Origin: Halobacterium sp. CBA1126
Lineage (GTDB): Archaea > Halobacteriota > Halobacteria > Halobacteriales > Halobacteriaceae
Reading direction: 5' to 3'
DNA length: 38,711 nt
NCBI RefSeq assembly: GCF_009741975.1
Contig: NZ_WPCF01000011.1
Coordinates: 1 to 38,711 of the forward strand
The notes under the pieces: generated by a model
What the model saw: only the letters and a program-made list of their open reading frames with translations
What the model was told of the DNA's origin: nothing
Database searches by the model: none
In this document: piece by piece, positions 15,110 to 23,954 of the stretch
Layout of the letters: each line of letters starts with the position of its first letter
Position numbering within the stretch: position 1 is the first letter of the stretch
Translations under genes and position numbers: made by a program

Positions 15110-16606
15110 ATGAACACGTTCGACGCCGACGGCGTCACGCTCCGAGAGGTCGAGGACGACGTCTGGGAGCTCGACGGCGACGACGAGATGCGGGTGCCCG
15201 CTCGCGTCTTCGCCAACGAGACCCTGCTCGAGGACATCCAGAACGACAAGACCCTCCAGCAGCTCCGGAACGTCGCCTGCATGCCGGGCGTGGTCGCGCC
15301 CGCGCTCTGCATGCCGGACGGCCACCAGGGGTACGGCTTCCCGGTCGGCGGCGTCGCCGCCTTCGACGCCGAGGACGGCTACATCTCGCCCGGCGCGGTG
15401 GGCTTCGACATCAACTGCGGCGTCCGCATGGTGAAGACGAACCTCACCTACGAGGACGTCCGCGGCCGCGAGGAGGAGCTCGTGGACGCGCTCTTCGACG
15501 CCGTGCCGACGGGCCTGGGCGGCGGCGGCGTCCACGACGGCAGCCACGGCGACCTCGAGGCCGCGCTCGACCGCGGCGTCGACTGGTGCGTCGAGGAGGG
15601 GTACGCGGTCCGCGAGGACCGCCTGCACTGCGAGGACGAGGGGCGGCGCCCGGACGCCGACCCCTCGGCGATATCGAAGAAGGCCAAGGACCGCGGCGCG
15701 AACCAGATGGGGTCGCTGGGCTCCGGGAACCACTTCCTCGAGGTCCAGCGCGTCACCGACGTCTTCGACGACGCCGCCGACGAGTTCGGGCTCAGCGAGG
15801 ACCAGATCGTCGTCCTCGTCCACTGCGGCTCCCGCGGGCTCGGCCACCAGGTGTGCTCTGACTACCTCCGGCGCATCGAGCAGGAGTACCCGGACTTCAC
15901 CGAGTCGCTGCCGGACAAGGACCTCGCCGCGGCGCCCGCCGGCTCGGCGCTCGCCGACGACTACTACGGCGCGATGTGCGCGGCCATCAACTTCGCGTGG
16001 GTGAACCGCCAGCTCATCACGCACGCCGTCCGGGAGACGTTCGCGGACGTCTTCGACACCGACTGGCGGGCCCTGGAGATGGACCTCCTCTACGACGTCG
16101 CGCACAACATCGCGAAGCGGGAGGCCCACGACGTCTACGAGACCGAGGACGGCTACAGCCTCGACGGCGACGGCGAGCGCGTCCAGCGCGACCTCTACGT
16201 CCACCGGAAGGGCGCGACGCGCGCGTTCCCCGCCGGCCACCCCGAGGTGCCGAACGCGTACCGCGACGTCGGCCAGCCCATCATCATCCCCGGGAGCATG
16301 GGCGCCGGCAGCTACGTCCTGAAGGGCGGGTCGAAGTCGCTGACGCGGTCGTTCGGCTCCACCGCCCACGGCGCGGGTCGCCTGATGAGCCGCACGCAGG
16401 CCAAACGCGAGTACGGCGGCGGCGAGGTGCAGGCGGACCTCCGCGAGCAGAACGAGATCTACGTGAAGGCCGCCTCCGGCGACACCATCGCCGAGGAGGC
16501 CCCCGGCGTCTACAAGGACGTCGACGAGGTGGTCGGCGTCTCCGACGCCCTCGACATCGGCGACCTCGTCGTGCGGACGTTCCCCGTCGCGAACATCAAG
16601 GGGTAG
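15110..16606 (+). CDS. rtcB: tRNA-splicing ligase RtcB
   Basis: A 498-aa RNA ligase that joins 2',3'-cyclic phosphate or 3'-phosphate ends to 5'-OH ends, as after tRNA intron cleavage. Family blocks are MPDGHQGYGFPVGG, GAVGFDINCGVR (with the metal-binding Asp and Cys at 100 and 103), GSLGSGNHFLEVQ, LVHCGSRGLGHQV, IPGSMGAGSYVL and the guanylated-His segment AHGAGRLMSR. No intein interrupts it. The start at 15110 is preceded by a TATA-like cgtattcc near 15077-15084. It is convergent with the zinc-ribbon gene, with stops adjacent. Confidence 0.96.
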   Translation: MNTFDADGVTLREVEDDVWELDGDDEMRVPARVFANETLLEDIQNDKTLQQLRNVACMPGVVAPALCMPDGHQGYGFPVGGVAAFDAEDGYISPGAVGFDINCGVRMVKTNLTYEDVRGREEELVDALFDAVPTGLGGGGVHDGSHGDLEAALDRGVDWCVEEGYAVREDRLHCEDEGRRPDADPSAISKKAKDRGANQMGSLGSGNHFLEVQRVTDVFDDAADEFGLSEDQIVVLVHCGSRGLGHQVCSDYLRRIEQEYPDFTESLPDKDLAAAPAGSALADDYYGAMCAAINFAWVNRQLITHAVRETFADVFDTDWRALEMDLLYDVAHNIAKREAHDVYETEDGYSLDGDGERVQRDLYVHRKGATRAFPAGHPEVPNAYRDVGQPIIIPGSMGAGSYVLKGGSKSLTRSFGSTAHGAGRLMSRTQAKREYGGGEVQADLREQNEIYVKAASGDTIAEEAPGVYKDVDEVVGVSDALDIGDLVVRTFPVANIKG

Positions 16607-17028
16607 CTACCGCGAGAACCCCGGGCCGTCCGGCCCCCGCGGACCGCTCGGCGCCCCTCCTTCCGCCAACTGCACGTACTCGGACTCGGGCTGCCCGCTG
16701 ACCTCCTCGCCGTCGACGCTTCGCCGTCTGCCTGAGGCGTCTTCGACGCCTCTCCGTCCTCGTAGCGCACGAAGTTCAGGTAGAACGGCTCCCCGCAGCC
16801 CGGTTCGCCGTCCTCGTCTGAGTCGGGCGGGTGCGACCAGTCGGCGTCGTCCCGCCCGCAGACGAACTTCACGCCGTCCGCCGCGTCGCTCTCGTAGTCA
16901 TCACCAGGGGAGACGTACGTCCACCCCTCCAGCGGGAACGGCGTCACGGACTTGTCCGCGAGGTAGGGGTCGCGGTCCAGCTCGGCGACGGCGCCACAGC
17001 GCGGACAGTAGTACGACACGGCGACCAT
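16607..17028 (-). pseudogene. Zinc-ribbon protein whose C-terminus is shifted by a 44-nt insertion
   Basis: The gene starts at the ATG at 17028 (MVAVSYYCPRCGAVAELDR). It has a CPRC knuckle, FVCGRDDADWSHPP, and a second Cys pair in PGCGEPFYLNFVRYEDGE. After that the frame is broken. Removing bases 16710-16753 restores EEVSGQPESEYVQLAEGG and a stop at 16607, directly abutting the rtcB stop. As sequenced, translation would instead run on to about 16510 inside the antisense of rtcB. The N-terminal domain is intact, so a protein with an altered tail may still be made. The family was not recognised beyond zinc ribbon. Confidence 0.75.
16710..16758. repeat. 44-nt insertion with hairpin and 5-bp flanking direct repeat
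   Basis: ccgtc occurs at 16710-16714 and again at 16754-16758. Deleting one copy plus the 39 nt between them repairs the zinc-ribbon reading frame. The core holds the hairpin 16734-16741 with 16745-16752 (8 bp, 3-nt loop) and the palindrome cgtcgacg at 16711-16718. The arrangement looks like a tiny palindromic insertion with a target duplication. Confidence 0.6.
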
Positions 17029-17128
17029 GCGCGGCGGTTCGCACTCCGTGGGCTTAGGCGTCTCGCCCGGGAGCGCGCCGCACGAGCGTGAAGCCGACGG
17101 CCTGGTGGACTGTGAGGGCGACAACCGA

Positions 17129-17153
17129 GCGAGCGGCGTACAGCGCCGCTCGC
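17129..17153. repeat. Perfect 10-bp intergenic hairpin
   Basis: gcgagcggcg (17129-17138) pairs with cgccgctcgc (17144-17153) around a 5-nt loop. It lies in the 181-bp gap upstream of both the zinc-ribbon gene and the eIF2B-like gene, where a terminator is not expected, so it is either regulatory or a dispersed palindrome like those at 9555-9600. Confidence 0.5.
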
Positions 17154-17209
17154 GAGGGAGGAGGGCTCACTCCGGAAGACATTAGGACGGACCCGCGGAT
17201 GCATCGGGT

Positions 17210-18061
17210 ATGATAGACGAGACTGCCGAGGAGATTCGCGAGATGCGGACCCACTCCTCCTCGGTCGTCGCCGTGAAGGCCGCTCGCGCGCTCCGGGACC
17301 TCATCGACAACGACTACCCGACCGTCGAGGAGTACGTGCGAGCGCTGGAACGGAACAGCAACGCGCTCCGGCGCGCGAACCCCTCGCACGCGTCGCTGGT
17401 GACGACCCAGCGCGAGGTCGTCGAGCGCGTGCGGGACGCCGACCCCGCCTCGGTCGCGGAGGCCAAGGAGGTGACCGCGGCGGCCATCGACGACGTCGTG
17501 GAGTCCGTCGAGAGCGCGAAACACGAGGCCGCGGCGACGCTGGCCGACCGCATCGACGACGGCCAGACGCTGCTCACCCACGACTACTCCTCGACGGTGC
17601 TGGAGGCCCTCGAGACGGCGGCGAAGAACGGCAAACACCTCGAGGTGTTCGTGACGGAGGCCCGCCCCCGCCACCTCGGCCGGAAGACCGCGCGGACGCT
17701 GGCGGCCATCGACCGCATCGAACCGACGCTCATCGTCGACGGCGCCTCCGGCTACTACCTCGGGGACTGCGACCGCGTCCTCCTCGGGATGGACTGCATC
17801 GTCGGTGACACGTACTACAACCGCGTCGGCACGTACCCGCTCGTGGCGACGGCCGCCGACGCCGGGACGCCGGTCTCCGTCGCGGGGGCGAGCGCGAAGC
17901 TCGTGGAGGAGGGGTTCCGCTTCGAGAACGACTTCCGGGACGCCAGCGAGGTCATCCGCGAGCCCCCGGAGGGCTTCGACGTGAAGAACCCCGCGTACGA
18001 CGCGACGCCGACGCGCCTGCTGGACGCCGTCGTGACCGACGAGGGAGTCCGCGAGTACTAG
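17210..18061 (+). CDS. eIF2B alpha/beta/delta-like family protein
   Basis: A 283-aa member of the eIF2B-regulatory/methylthioribose-1-phosphate isomerase/ribose-1,5-bisphosphate isomerase superfamily. The helical N-terminus (HSSSVVAVKAARALRDLI) is followed by a Rossmann-like C-terminal half (DGQTLLTHDYSSTVLEAL, EARPRHLGRK, LLGMDCIVGDTYYNRVGT). In the AMP-pathway R15P isomerase the region after TH carries a catalytic Cys; here it reads THDYSS, without Cys, while the later Asp (GMDCIV) is kept. Isomerase activity is therefore doubtful, and a regulatory or nucleotide-sensing role is possible. Confidence 0.8.
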   Translation: MIDETAEEIREMRTHSSSVVAVKAARALRDLIDNDYPTVEEYVRALERNSNALRRANPSHASLVTTQREVVERVRDADPASVAEAKEVTAAAIDDVVESVESAKHEAAATLADRIDDGQTLLTHDYSSTVLEALETAAKNGKHLEVFVTEARPRHLGRKTARTLAAIDRIEPTLIVDGASGYYLGDCDRVLLGMDCIVGDTYYNRVGTYPLVATAADAGTPVSVAGASAKLVEEGFRFENDFRDASEVIREPPEGFDVKNPAYDATPTRLLDAVVTDEGVREY

Positions 18062-18164
18062 CCGGCGGGAGAAGCACGCCCTCGGCCGAATTTTGAACCG
18101 GGTACAGCAGACGCGCCGCGCGCGTCGCCGGAACGACTAACGGCGTGGCGGCGAACGACCGCGT

Positions 18165-18650
18165 ATGTGGCGCGCCGACGCCGACCGGGTCTGGGACCAC
18201 CTCGCCGGGGACCGCCGCCCGCGGCGGCTCGTCGTGCTCTGTGCCGTCGCCCTCGTCAGCGTGGCGTCCGTCGCGTTCCTGCTCGGGCTGAACGTCAGGC
18301 TCTACGACTTCGTGGGCTGGCTCGTCGTCGTCCCCGGAATCGCCGTCGCCGGCGGGATTCTCGGTGCGGGCCTCGTACCGACTATCGGCTCGCTGTGGCT
18401 CGTCGGCGCCCGGGGGTACGTCTTCCCGCCGCTGGTCGGGTACGTCACGGGCGAATGGGCGGGCGCCGGCCGGTACACCCACCCGAGGATGCTCGGGTTC
18501 GCGTACGGCTCCGCTCGCGCCGAACTCCGCGGCGGCGTCGAGACGAGCCTCGACACCGGACTGGTGCTCGCGGTCGTCGTGGGCGTCCTCAGCTACGCTG
18601 TGGGCGTCGCCGCGAGAAAACTGGCCGCGCGCGTCGAGTCGTCGCCGTGA
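18165..18650 (+). CDS. Membrane protein of unknown function, about 4 TM
   Basis: A 161-aa protein. A short soluble N-terminus (MWRADADRVWDHLAGDRRP) is followed by two close hydrophobic helices (about 22-42 and 49-75, GWLVVVPGIAVAGGIL), a loop with GYVFPPLVGYVTGEWAGAG, and a C-terminal helix (LVLAVVVGVLSYAVGVAA). A high-GC3 reading frame and clean start support a real gene. I do not recognise the family. It converges on the TrmB gene with a 19-bp gap. Confidence 0.7.
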   Translation: MWRADADRVWDHLAGDRRPRRLVVLCAVALVSVASVAFLLGLNVRLYDFVGWLVVVPGIAVAGGILGAGLVPTIGSLWLVGARGYVFPPLVGYVTGEWAGAGRYTHPRMLGFAYGSARAELRGGVETSLDTGLVLAVVVGVLSYAVGVAARKLAARVESSP

Positions 18651-18669
18651 CTGGCGCGCCCCGAGAGCG

Positions 18670-19731
18670 CTACTCCCGCGGCGGGTGCTCGCGGGCGAGC
18701 GTGATTTCGTGGGCTTCGACGTCCTCGTAGGCGGCGACGCGGCCGCCGACGTCGACGCGCCCGGCGTCGGTCTCGAGGACGAGCGTCGCGACCTCCTCGG
18801 TCTCCTCGAACTTCGTCTCGACGACGCGGCCGCGGTCGGTGCGGGCGTCCCCGGAGAGCACGTCGCGGCCGTGGACGGTCGCGTACACGTCGCCGTCGAG
18901 CGTCTGGAGGTCCTTCACGCAGCGCCGGATGGAGGCGTACGTCCGCGGGAGTTCGACGTCGACGGTGGTCTCGCTCTCGTGGAGGGTCTCGTTGGCGGTC
19001 GACCAGATGACGGTGCCGAAGAACCCGGAGACGAGGAACCCCAGCGCCGACCGGTTGAAGATGACGCCGTACTTCTCGGGGTCGTCGCGGACCGCGCCCT
19101 GCGTCGCGTACACGGAGTACTGGCCGTCGGCGACCGCGAGGACGGGCGTCGTGACGCCGCGGCGGCCGCGCGCGGTGGTCGCGAGCTCGTCGTAGTCGAA
19201 GCTCTCGGGGCCGGGGGCGTTCCGCACGGGCGCGACCACGAGGTCGATGCTGACGCCGCGCTCGCTGGCGGCCTCGAGGTCGTCCGCGAACCGCTCCAGC
19301 AGCCCCGGCGTCAGCGAGCAGACGAGCTCGAACTCCGCGCTGTCGATGACGTCGCCGAAGTACCGCAGAATCGTCGACCGGGACTTCACCAGCGACACCG
19401 CCTCCGTCTCGCGGGCGGGCGTGGTGTACGCCTCCTCGAGGGAGGCGACCATCTCCGCGAAGCTCGTCTGGAGGTCCGCGAACGCCTCCTCGGGGTCGAT
19501 GGCGACGACCTTCATCGGGCGGGACTCCCGTAGCTCCACGAGCCCGCGGTCGCCGAGGCTTCGCACCGTGTCGTACACCCGGGGTTGGGGGATTTCGGTG
19601 CGGTCGGCGATCTCGCTCGCGGTGAGTTCCCCGTGCCGCAACACCGCGAGGTACGCCTCGATCTCGTACTCCCCGAGGTCGAACCCCGCGCCGACTCGTT
19701 CGACCGTCTCGCGGAGGTCCTCGTCGCTCAT
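18670..19731 (-). CDS. TrmB family transcriptional regulator
   Basis: A 353-aa regulator. The N-terminal winged helix ([20 protein letters not shown], then [10 protein letters not shown]) spans about residues 15-80, and a long ligand-binding region of the TrmB sugar-binding type follows ([20 protein letters not shown], then a C-terminal beta domain). TrmB proteins sense sugars or related metabolites and repress or activate transport and central-metabolism genes. The start at 19731 (MSDEDLRE) is preferred over GTG 19743 because a TATA-like gtaaaag (minus strand, about 19754-19760) lies 27 bases upstream. The effector is not identifiable. Confidence 0.88.
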   Translation of the reverse strand: MSDEDLRETVERVGAGFDLGEYEIEAYLAVLRHGELTASEIADRTEIPQPRVYDTVRSLGDRGLVELRESRPMKVVAIDPEEAFADLQTSFAEMVASLEEAYTTPARETEAVSLVKSRSTILRYFGDVIDSAEFELVCSLTPGLLERFADDLEAASERGVSIDLVVAPVRNAPGPESFDYDELATTARGRRGVTTPVLAVADGQYSVYATQGAVRDDPEKYGVIFNRSALGFLVSGFFGTVIWSTANETLHESETTVDVELPRTYASIRRCVKDLQTLDGDVYATVHGRDVLSGDARTDRGRVVETKFEETEEVATLVLETDAGRVDVGGRVAAYEDVEAHEITLAREHPPRE

Positions 19732-19777
19732 ACGGCCACCCACGGCGACCCCGCTCTTTTACCCTGCGGTCGCGGCG

Positions 19778-20527
19778 TCACATGTACATCCGGTCGTCGG
19801 GGCGCTCGTCCTCGGCGCGCTCGACGCGCTCGCTCAGCTCCTCGTAGTGCTGGGCGACCTCCGCGGCGAACGCCTCCAGCGGCCCGGTGTCGACGGCGAG
19901 GTCGTAGACGTCGCTGACGGCGTCCACGAGCCGAATCGCGGCTTCGACGTCCGGCGCCTGCGCGTGGACGGGCGTCGTGAACACGCACGCTCGCCGCGGG
20001 CTGTCGATGCCCCGCGAGAGCAGCTCGGCGTTCACGCCGTCGAGGAAGCCGTTGCCCATCGGCGGCACGCCGGCGTCCGCGAGGCGGGCCTCGCGGTAGT
20101 CCTCGGTCGCGATGTAGAACGTGCGGTGGGCGTCCGGACCGTGGGCGACGGGGACGCCGGAGAGCACGGCGGTCTCCGCGACGCCGTTGCGGTCGAGCCA
20201 CGCGGAGAGCGCGTCGGTGAACGCGCCGGCGACGGACACCGGCACGAACAGCTCGCCGACGAGCACGGTGACGTCGACGTCGGGCTTCGAGAAGAACCGC
20301 GTGTGGTGGCGCGGCGTCCCGTTCTCGAACGGCGTGATGGCGGGGAGGCCGTCGACGGCGACGTGGCCGGTCTGTTCGAGCTCGAGGTGGTCGACGAGGA
20401 AGTCCGCGGCCGTCAGGCCGGCGAGCCCGAACTCCGAGAACCCGCAGAGGAGCGCGTCGCTGGGCTGGGCGTCGTGCGTGAACTCGAACTCGGGGCGGCG
20501 GCCGGCGGCTGGAGCGGCGTCTGCCAT
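19778..20527 (-). CDS. PAC2 family protein (proteasome assembly chaperone-like)
   Basis: A 249-aa PAC2-domain protein with SDALLCGFSEFGLAGLTAAD near the N-terminus, GELFVPVSVAGAFTDAL and PPMGNGFLDGVNAELLSRG in the middle, and an acidic helical tail. Eukaryotic PAC2 assists 20S proteasome assembly; archaeal homologues are proposed to do likewise but their role is unsettled. A TATA-like gataagg on the minus strand about 27 bases before the ATG supports the start. A 46-bp gap separates it from the TrmB start downstream. Confidence 0.88.
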   Translation of the reverse strand: MADAAPAAGRRPEFEFTHDAQPSDALLCGFSEFGLAGLTAADFLVDHLELEQTGHVAVDGLPAITPFENGTPRHHTRFFSKPDVDVTVLVGELFVPVSVAGAFTDALSAWLDRNGVAETAVLSGVPVAHGPDAHRTFYIATEDYREARLADAGVPPMGNGFLDGVNAELLSRGIDSPRRACVFTTPVHAQAPDVEAAIRLVDAVSDVYDLAVDTGPLEAFAAEVAQHYEELSERVERAEDERPDDRMYM

Positions 20528-20563
20528 ACGGGGACGACGGCGACCAACCCCTTATCGGTTCGG

Positions 20564-21913
20564 TCAGTCGTCGGCGCGGAACCTGACCCGCCCCTCGATT
20601 TCGGGGTCGATGCCGTGTTCGCGGGCGTACTCGGCGAGCACCTGGTGTTGGACGTCGAGGCGGTCGACGCGGTGGGCTTCGTCGAGCGCGGGGAACTCGT
20701 CGTCCGTGTAGAAGAGGTAGTCCGTGGTCGCGAGCGAGTACGTCGCGCCGGGGTCGACGGGCTCGCCGCCGACCCGGACGTCCAGCAGGTCGTCGCTGGC
20801 CTCGTCCCACGCGACCTCCGCGCCGGAGACGTGGGCGTGCCACCAGTCGGGTTCCGCGAACCCGAGCGACCCGCCCTTCGCGCCGCGGAACACGTCCAGC
20901 AGCTCCACGCCCGTGAGTTCGGCGACCGAGACCGGCTCCTCGAAGGGGACGACGCGTGACGAGGTCCGCGACCGTCACGTCGCCCCGCGATGGCGGGGCC
21001 GTCCCGGGACGCCGCCGGAGTTCTGGAGCGCGACGTCGGCGTCCGCGGCCCACCGGTAGGCGTCCGCGACGAAGTTCCCGATGCGGGACTCCCCGCGGAA
21101 CAGCGTCGACTCGGTTCGCTCCATCGGCTCGGCGACGTGCGCGACGGTGTCGTTCAGTCCCGTCTCGGCCATGCGCTCGCGGAGCCGGGCCGCCAGCGGC
21201 TCGTGAACGGGCGCGTCCGCGACGACGTGCCGGGTGACCTCGCCGGCCTCGAGGTCGACTTCGAGGACGACCTCGCCGCCAGAACCGGGTCGGGTGAGCA
21301 GCGTGTCGTCGAGGCGTTCGACGCGCTCGGCGGGGACGTGGCCGCCGAGCACCGCGTCCACGTCCGTCGCGGCGGCGAGCTCCTCGTCGCCCCGGCCGAG
21401 GTGCGAGAGCGCGACCACGTAGTCCGCGCCGGCCTCGCGGAGCTGTTCGCTCGCCTCACGCGTGGCCGCGACGGGGTCGGTGACCGTGAGGTCGCCCGCC
21501 ATCGGGTTCAGGGACGGCGTGGCGTCGTCGAGCACGCCGACGAAGCCGACGCGCGCGCCGCCGACTTCGAGCGTCGTCCACGGGTCGACGCCGGCGACGC
21601 GGTCGCCGTCCCGGTAGACGTTCGCGGACACCCACGTCTGCGGGGAGTCGGCGACGATGTCGCCGGTGACGTCGGCGCCGTAGTCGAAGTCGTGGTTGCC
21701 GAACGTCTCCACGTCGGGGTCGACCGCGTCGTAGAGGTCCAGCGCCTGCCGGCCCTCCGTCACCAGCGAGAGCACGCCCGGGGCCGTGTTGTCCCCGGAG
21801 CCGGCCGCGAGCGCGTCGCCGCGGCCGCGGAGCACGCTGGCGAGCCGCCCGGCCTGCTCGGGCGTGTCGTAGACGTTCTCGAGGTCGGAGTAGTGGAGAA
21901 TCCGGACCGCCAT
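20564..21913 (-). pseudogene. 5'-nucleotidase/2',3'-cyclic phosphodiesterase family, disrupted by three single-base insertions
   Basis: A metallophosphoesterase of the UshA type. The N-terminal domain starts at 21913 (MAVRILHYSDLENVYD) and keeps AGSGDNTAPG, FGNHDFDYGAD and the late His in GGHVPAERVE. The C-terminal substrate domain keeps RIGNFVADAYRW and ELLDVFRGAKGGS. Between them three extra bases (near 21005, 20982 and 20954) shift the frame and create a TGA at 20975. Removing all three restores VRDGPAIAGDVTVADLV and VVPFEEPVSV exactly along the family consensus. There is no obvious signal peptide, so a cytoplasmic location is likely. Confidence 0.85.
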
Positions 21914-22009
21914 TACCCGACCGGACGCCGGCGGCGGGGAAGAGCGCTTCGATGGCCGGGGCTCGTCGGGACGGACAGGGCTAAATGGGCCACCGGGCTA
22001 CGGGGAGGT

Positions 22010-22246
22010 ATGTTCACGGTGACGACCGACGACGGCACGTTCCACGTCGCCGACGACGAGGGCGAGCGCGGTCAGGACGGCCCGTTCTTCGTCGTCTACC
22101 GGACCGCGGACCGGGAGCGTCGGTACGGCTACTACTGCTCGAACTGCGAGTCCATCGACGTCGCCATGGACTCGATGCGCCGCATCAAGTGCAACGACTG
22201 CGGGAACTTCACGAAGCCCGACGAGTGGGACTCCGCCCACGAGTAG
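22010..22246 (+). CDS. DUF5816-like small zinc-binding protein
   Basis: A 78-aa protein with GERGQDGPFFVVYRTADRE, then YYCSNCESIDVAMDSMRRI and CNDCGNFTKPDEWDSAHE. The two CxxC pairs form a zinc ribbon. The pattern matches a haloarchaeal family I recall as DUF5816. The start at 22010 has a TATA-like ctaaatg about 27 bases upstream. Function unknown. Confidence 0.85.
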   Translation: MFTVTTDDGTFHVADDEGERGQDGPFFVVYRTADRERRYGYYCSNCESIDVAMDSMRRIKCNDCGNFTKPDEWDSAHE

Positions 22247-22356
22247 TCGACAGAACGCAGTTTTTCGCCGCTCGTTCCGGACGTTCGTCGAATTGTATCG
22301 GCAGTTCCGAGAACGGCAGGAAAGCTTATTACGGAGGCCGCCGACGGTACGATTGC

Positions 22357-22665
22357 ATGGGGACTGTTACCACCCCTCCCGACGAGCAGGCCCGGTCGAT
22401 ATTCGACGACCTCGGGTACAGCCTCGCTGGCGACGGCGCGGAGTTCTCCGCCACCCGCGACTGGAAGGAGATACGCGTGACAGCCGTCACAGACCGAGTC
22501 GAGGCCGACCACGACAGCGGCTATCGCTGTTTCGTGACGTGGGCCGAGAACACCGACGCGCTCGAGCGACAGCTGCGTCGGCTCGACCCGCCCTACGAGT
22601 GGGCGGTGATGGGCGTCGAGGAGGACGGTGACTACGAGGTAGCGCGCGCCCCGCCGGTCGCGTAG
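22357..22665 (+). CDS. Small haloarchaeal protein (DUF7116-like)
   Basis: A 102-aa protein, QARSIFDDLGYSLAGDGAEF followed by ATRDWKEIRVTAV and FVTWAENTDALERQLRRLD. It has an alpha/beta pattern, no membrane segment and no cofactor motif. I recall similar haloarchaeal proteins under the label DUF7116. An AT-rich box (gcttatta, about 22321-22328) precedes the ATG by about 32 bases. Function unknown. Confidence 0.8.
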   Translation: MGTVTTPPDEQARSIFDDLGYSLAGDGAEFSATRDWKEIRVTAVTDRVEADHDSGYRCFVTWAENTDALERQLRRLDPPYEWAVMGVEEDGDYEVARAPPVA

Positions 22666-22680
22666 GCGCGCGGCGGTCTT

Positions 22681-23865
22681 CTATCGGAGCGCTTCCCGCG
22701 TAGCGGCGACTCCGGCGGCCGCGTCCACGTCCGCGCCGAGCGCGTCGAAGGCGTCCGCGAGCGCCGCGACCACGAGCGTGACGTTCTCGGGGCGCGCGCC
22801 GTGGCCCATACAGCCGATGCGGAACACGTCGCCCGCGAGGTCGCCGAGCCCGGACGCGATTTCGAGGTCGTACTGCTCGAGCACGTAGTCGATGACCTCG
22901 CCGTCGTCGACGCCGCCGGGGACGCGGACGGCGTTCAGGCTCGGCAGCCAGTAGTCGTCCTCGGGGTTGAGGCCGAGGCCCATCGCCTCCACGCCGGCCT
23001 TCAACGCGCCCGCGACGCGCTCGTGGCGCGCCCAGCGCTGCTCGATGCCCTCCTCCGCGACGAGGCGGAGCGCCTCGCGGAGCGCGTACACGTTCGAGAC
23101 GGGCGCCGTGTGGTGGTACGCGCGCTCGTCGCCCCAGTACCCCTCCAGCAGGGAGAGGTCCAGGTACCACGACCGCGGGTCCTCGTCGCGGGAGAGCACC
23201 TTCTCCATCGCGTCGTCGTTCAGCGTCAGCGGGCTCGCGCCCGGCGGACACGACAGGCACTTCTGCGGGCCCGAGTACGCCGCGTCGATTCCCCACTCGT
23301 CGACGCGCAGCTCGACGCCCCCGAGGCTCGTCACGGTGTCCGCGAGCACGAGCGCGTCGTGCTCGTGGGCGATGTCCGTGAGCTCCGGGACGTTCGTCTG
23401 CTTCGCGCCCGTCGACGTCTCCGCGTGCACGAACCCGAAGACGTCGGGCTGGTGCTCGTCGAACGCCGCCTCGACGTCCGCGGGCCGGAGCGGCTCCCCC
23501 CACGGCGCGTCGACGCGCACGACCTCGCCGCCCGCGCGGCGCGCCATCTCCGCCATCCGGTCGCCGAAGTAGCCGTTCGTCGGCGCGAGGAACGTGTCCC
23601 CCGGCTCGGTGAGGTTGCCGATGGCGGCCTCCATCGCCGCCGACCCCGTCCCGGAGACCGGAATCGTCCACTCGTTGTCCGTCCGGAACGCGTACCGCAG
23701 CAGCTCCTGGGTCTCGTCCATGATGTCGACGAACGACGGGTCGAGGTGGCCCACGAGCGGCGTGCTCATCGCCTTCAGTACGCGCGGGTGGACCGGGCTC
23801 GGCCCCGGCCCCATGAGCGTTCGCTGCGGCGGGTTCAGCTCACCGACGGCTGGCGTCTCGGTCAT
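22681..23865 (-). CDS. Class V aminotransferase, alanine/serine-glyoxylate (pyruvate) type
   Basis: A 394-aa PLP enzyme that transfers the amino group of alanine or serine to glyoxylate or a related oxoacid. Family blocks are LMGPGPSPVHPRVL, SGTGSAAMEAAIGNL, HAETSTG, ADTVTSLGG with D176, and the Schiff-base lysine K202 in SGPQKCLSCPPG. The start at 23865 (MTETPAVGEL) is chosen over an in-frame codon at 23892, which falls in the promoter. Likely roles are glycine/serine metabolism or glyoxylate removal; specificity cannot be read from the sequence. Confidence 0.92.
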   Translation of the reverse strand: MTETPAVGELNPPQRTLMGPGPSPVHPRVLKAMSTPLVGHLDPSFVDIMDETQELLRYAFRTDNEWTIPVSGTGSAAMEAAIGNLTEPGDTFLAPTNGYFGDRMAEMARRAGGEVVRVDAPWGEPLRPADVEAAFDEHQPDVFGFVHAETSTGAKQTNVPELTDIAHEHDALVLADTVTSLGGVELRVDEWGIDAAYSGPQKCLSCPPGASPLTLNDDAMEKVLSRDEDPRSWYLDLSLLEGYWGDERAYHHTAPVSNVYALREALRLVAEEGIEQRWARHERVAGALKAGVEAMGLGLNPEDDYWLPSLNAVRVPGGVDDGEVIDYVLEQYDLEIASGLGDLAGDVFRIGCMGHGARPENVTLVVAALADAFDALGADVDAAAGVAATREALR

Positions 23866-23954
23866 GTGCGAACCCGAGACGGGCGCCAGCAAGAAGCTTC
23901 GGGAATCGGCACCGCGGCGGCAGGAGTTACGTGGCCGGCCCGTCTTGGGCCGGT

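Noticed and set aside
15110-16606. Intein in rtcB
   Set aside because: The ligase is 498 aa with all blocks contiguous and no inserted splicing domain.
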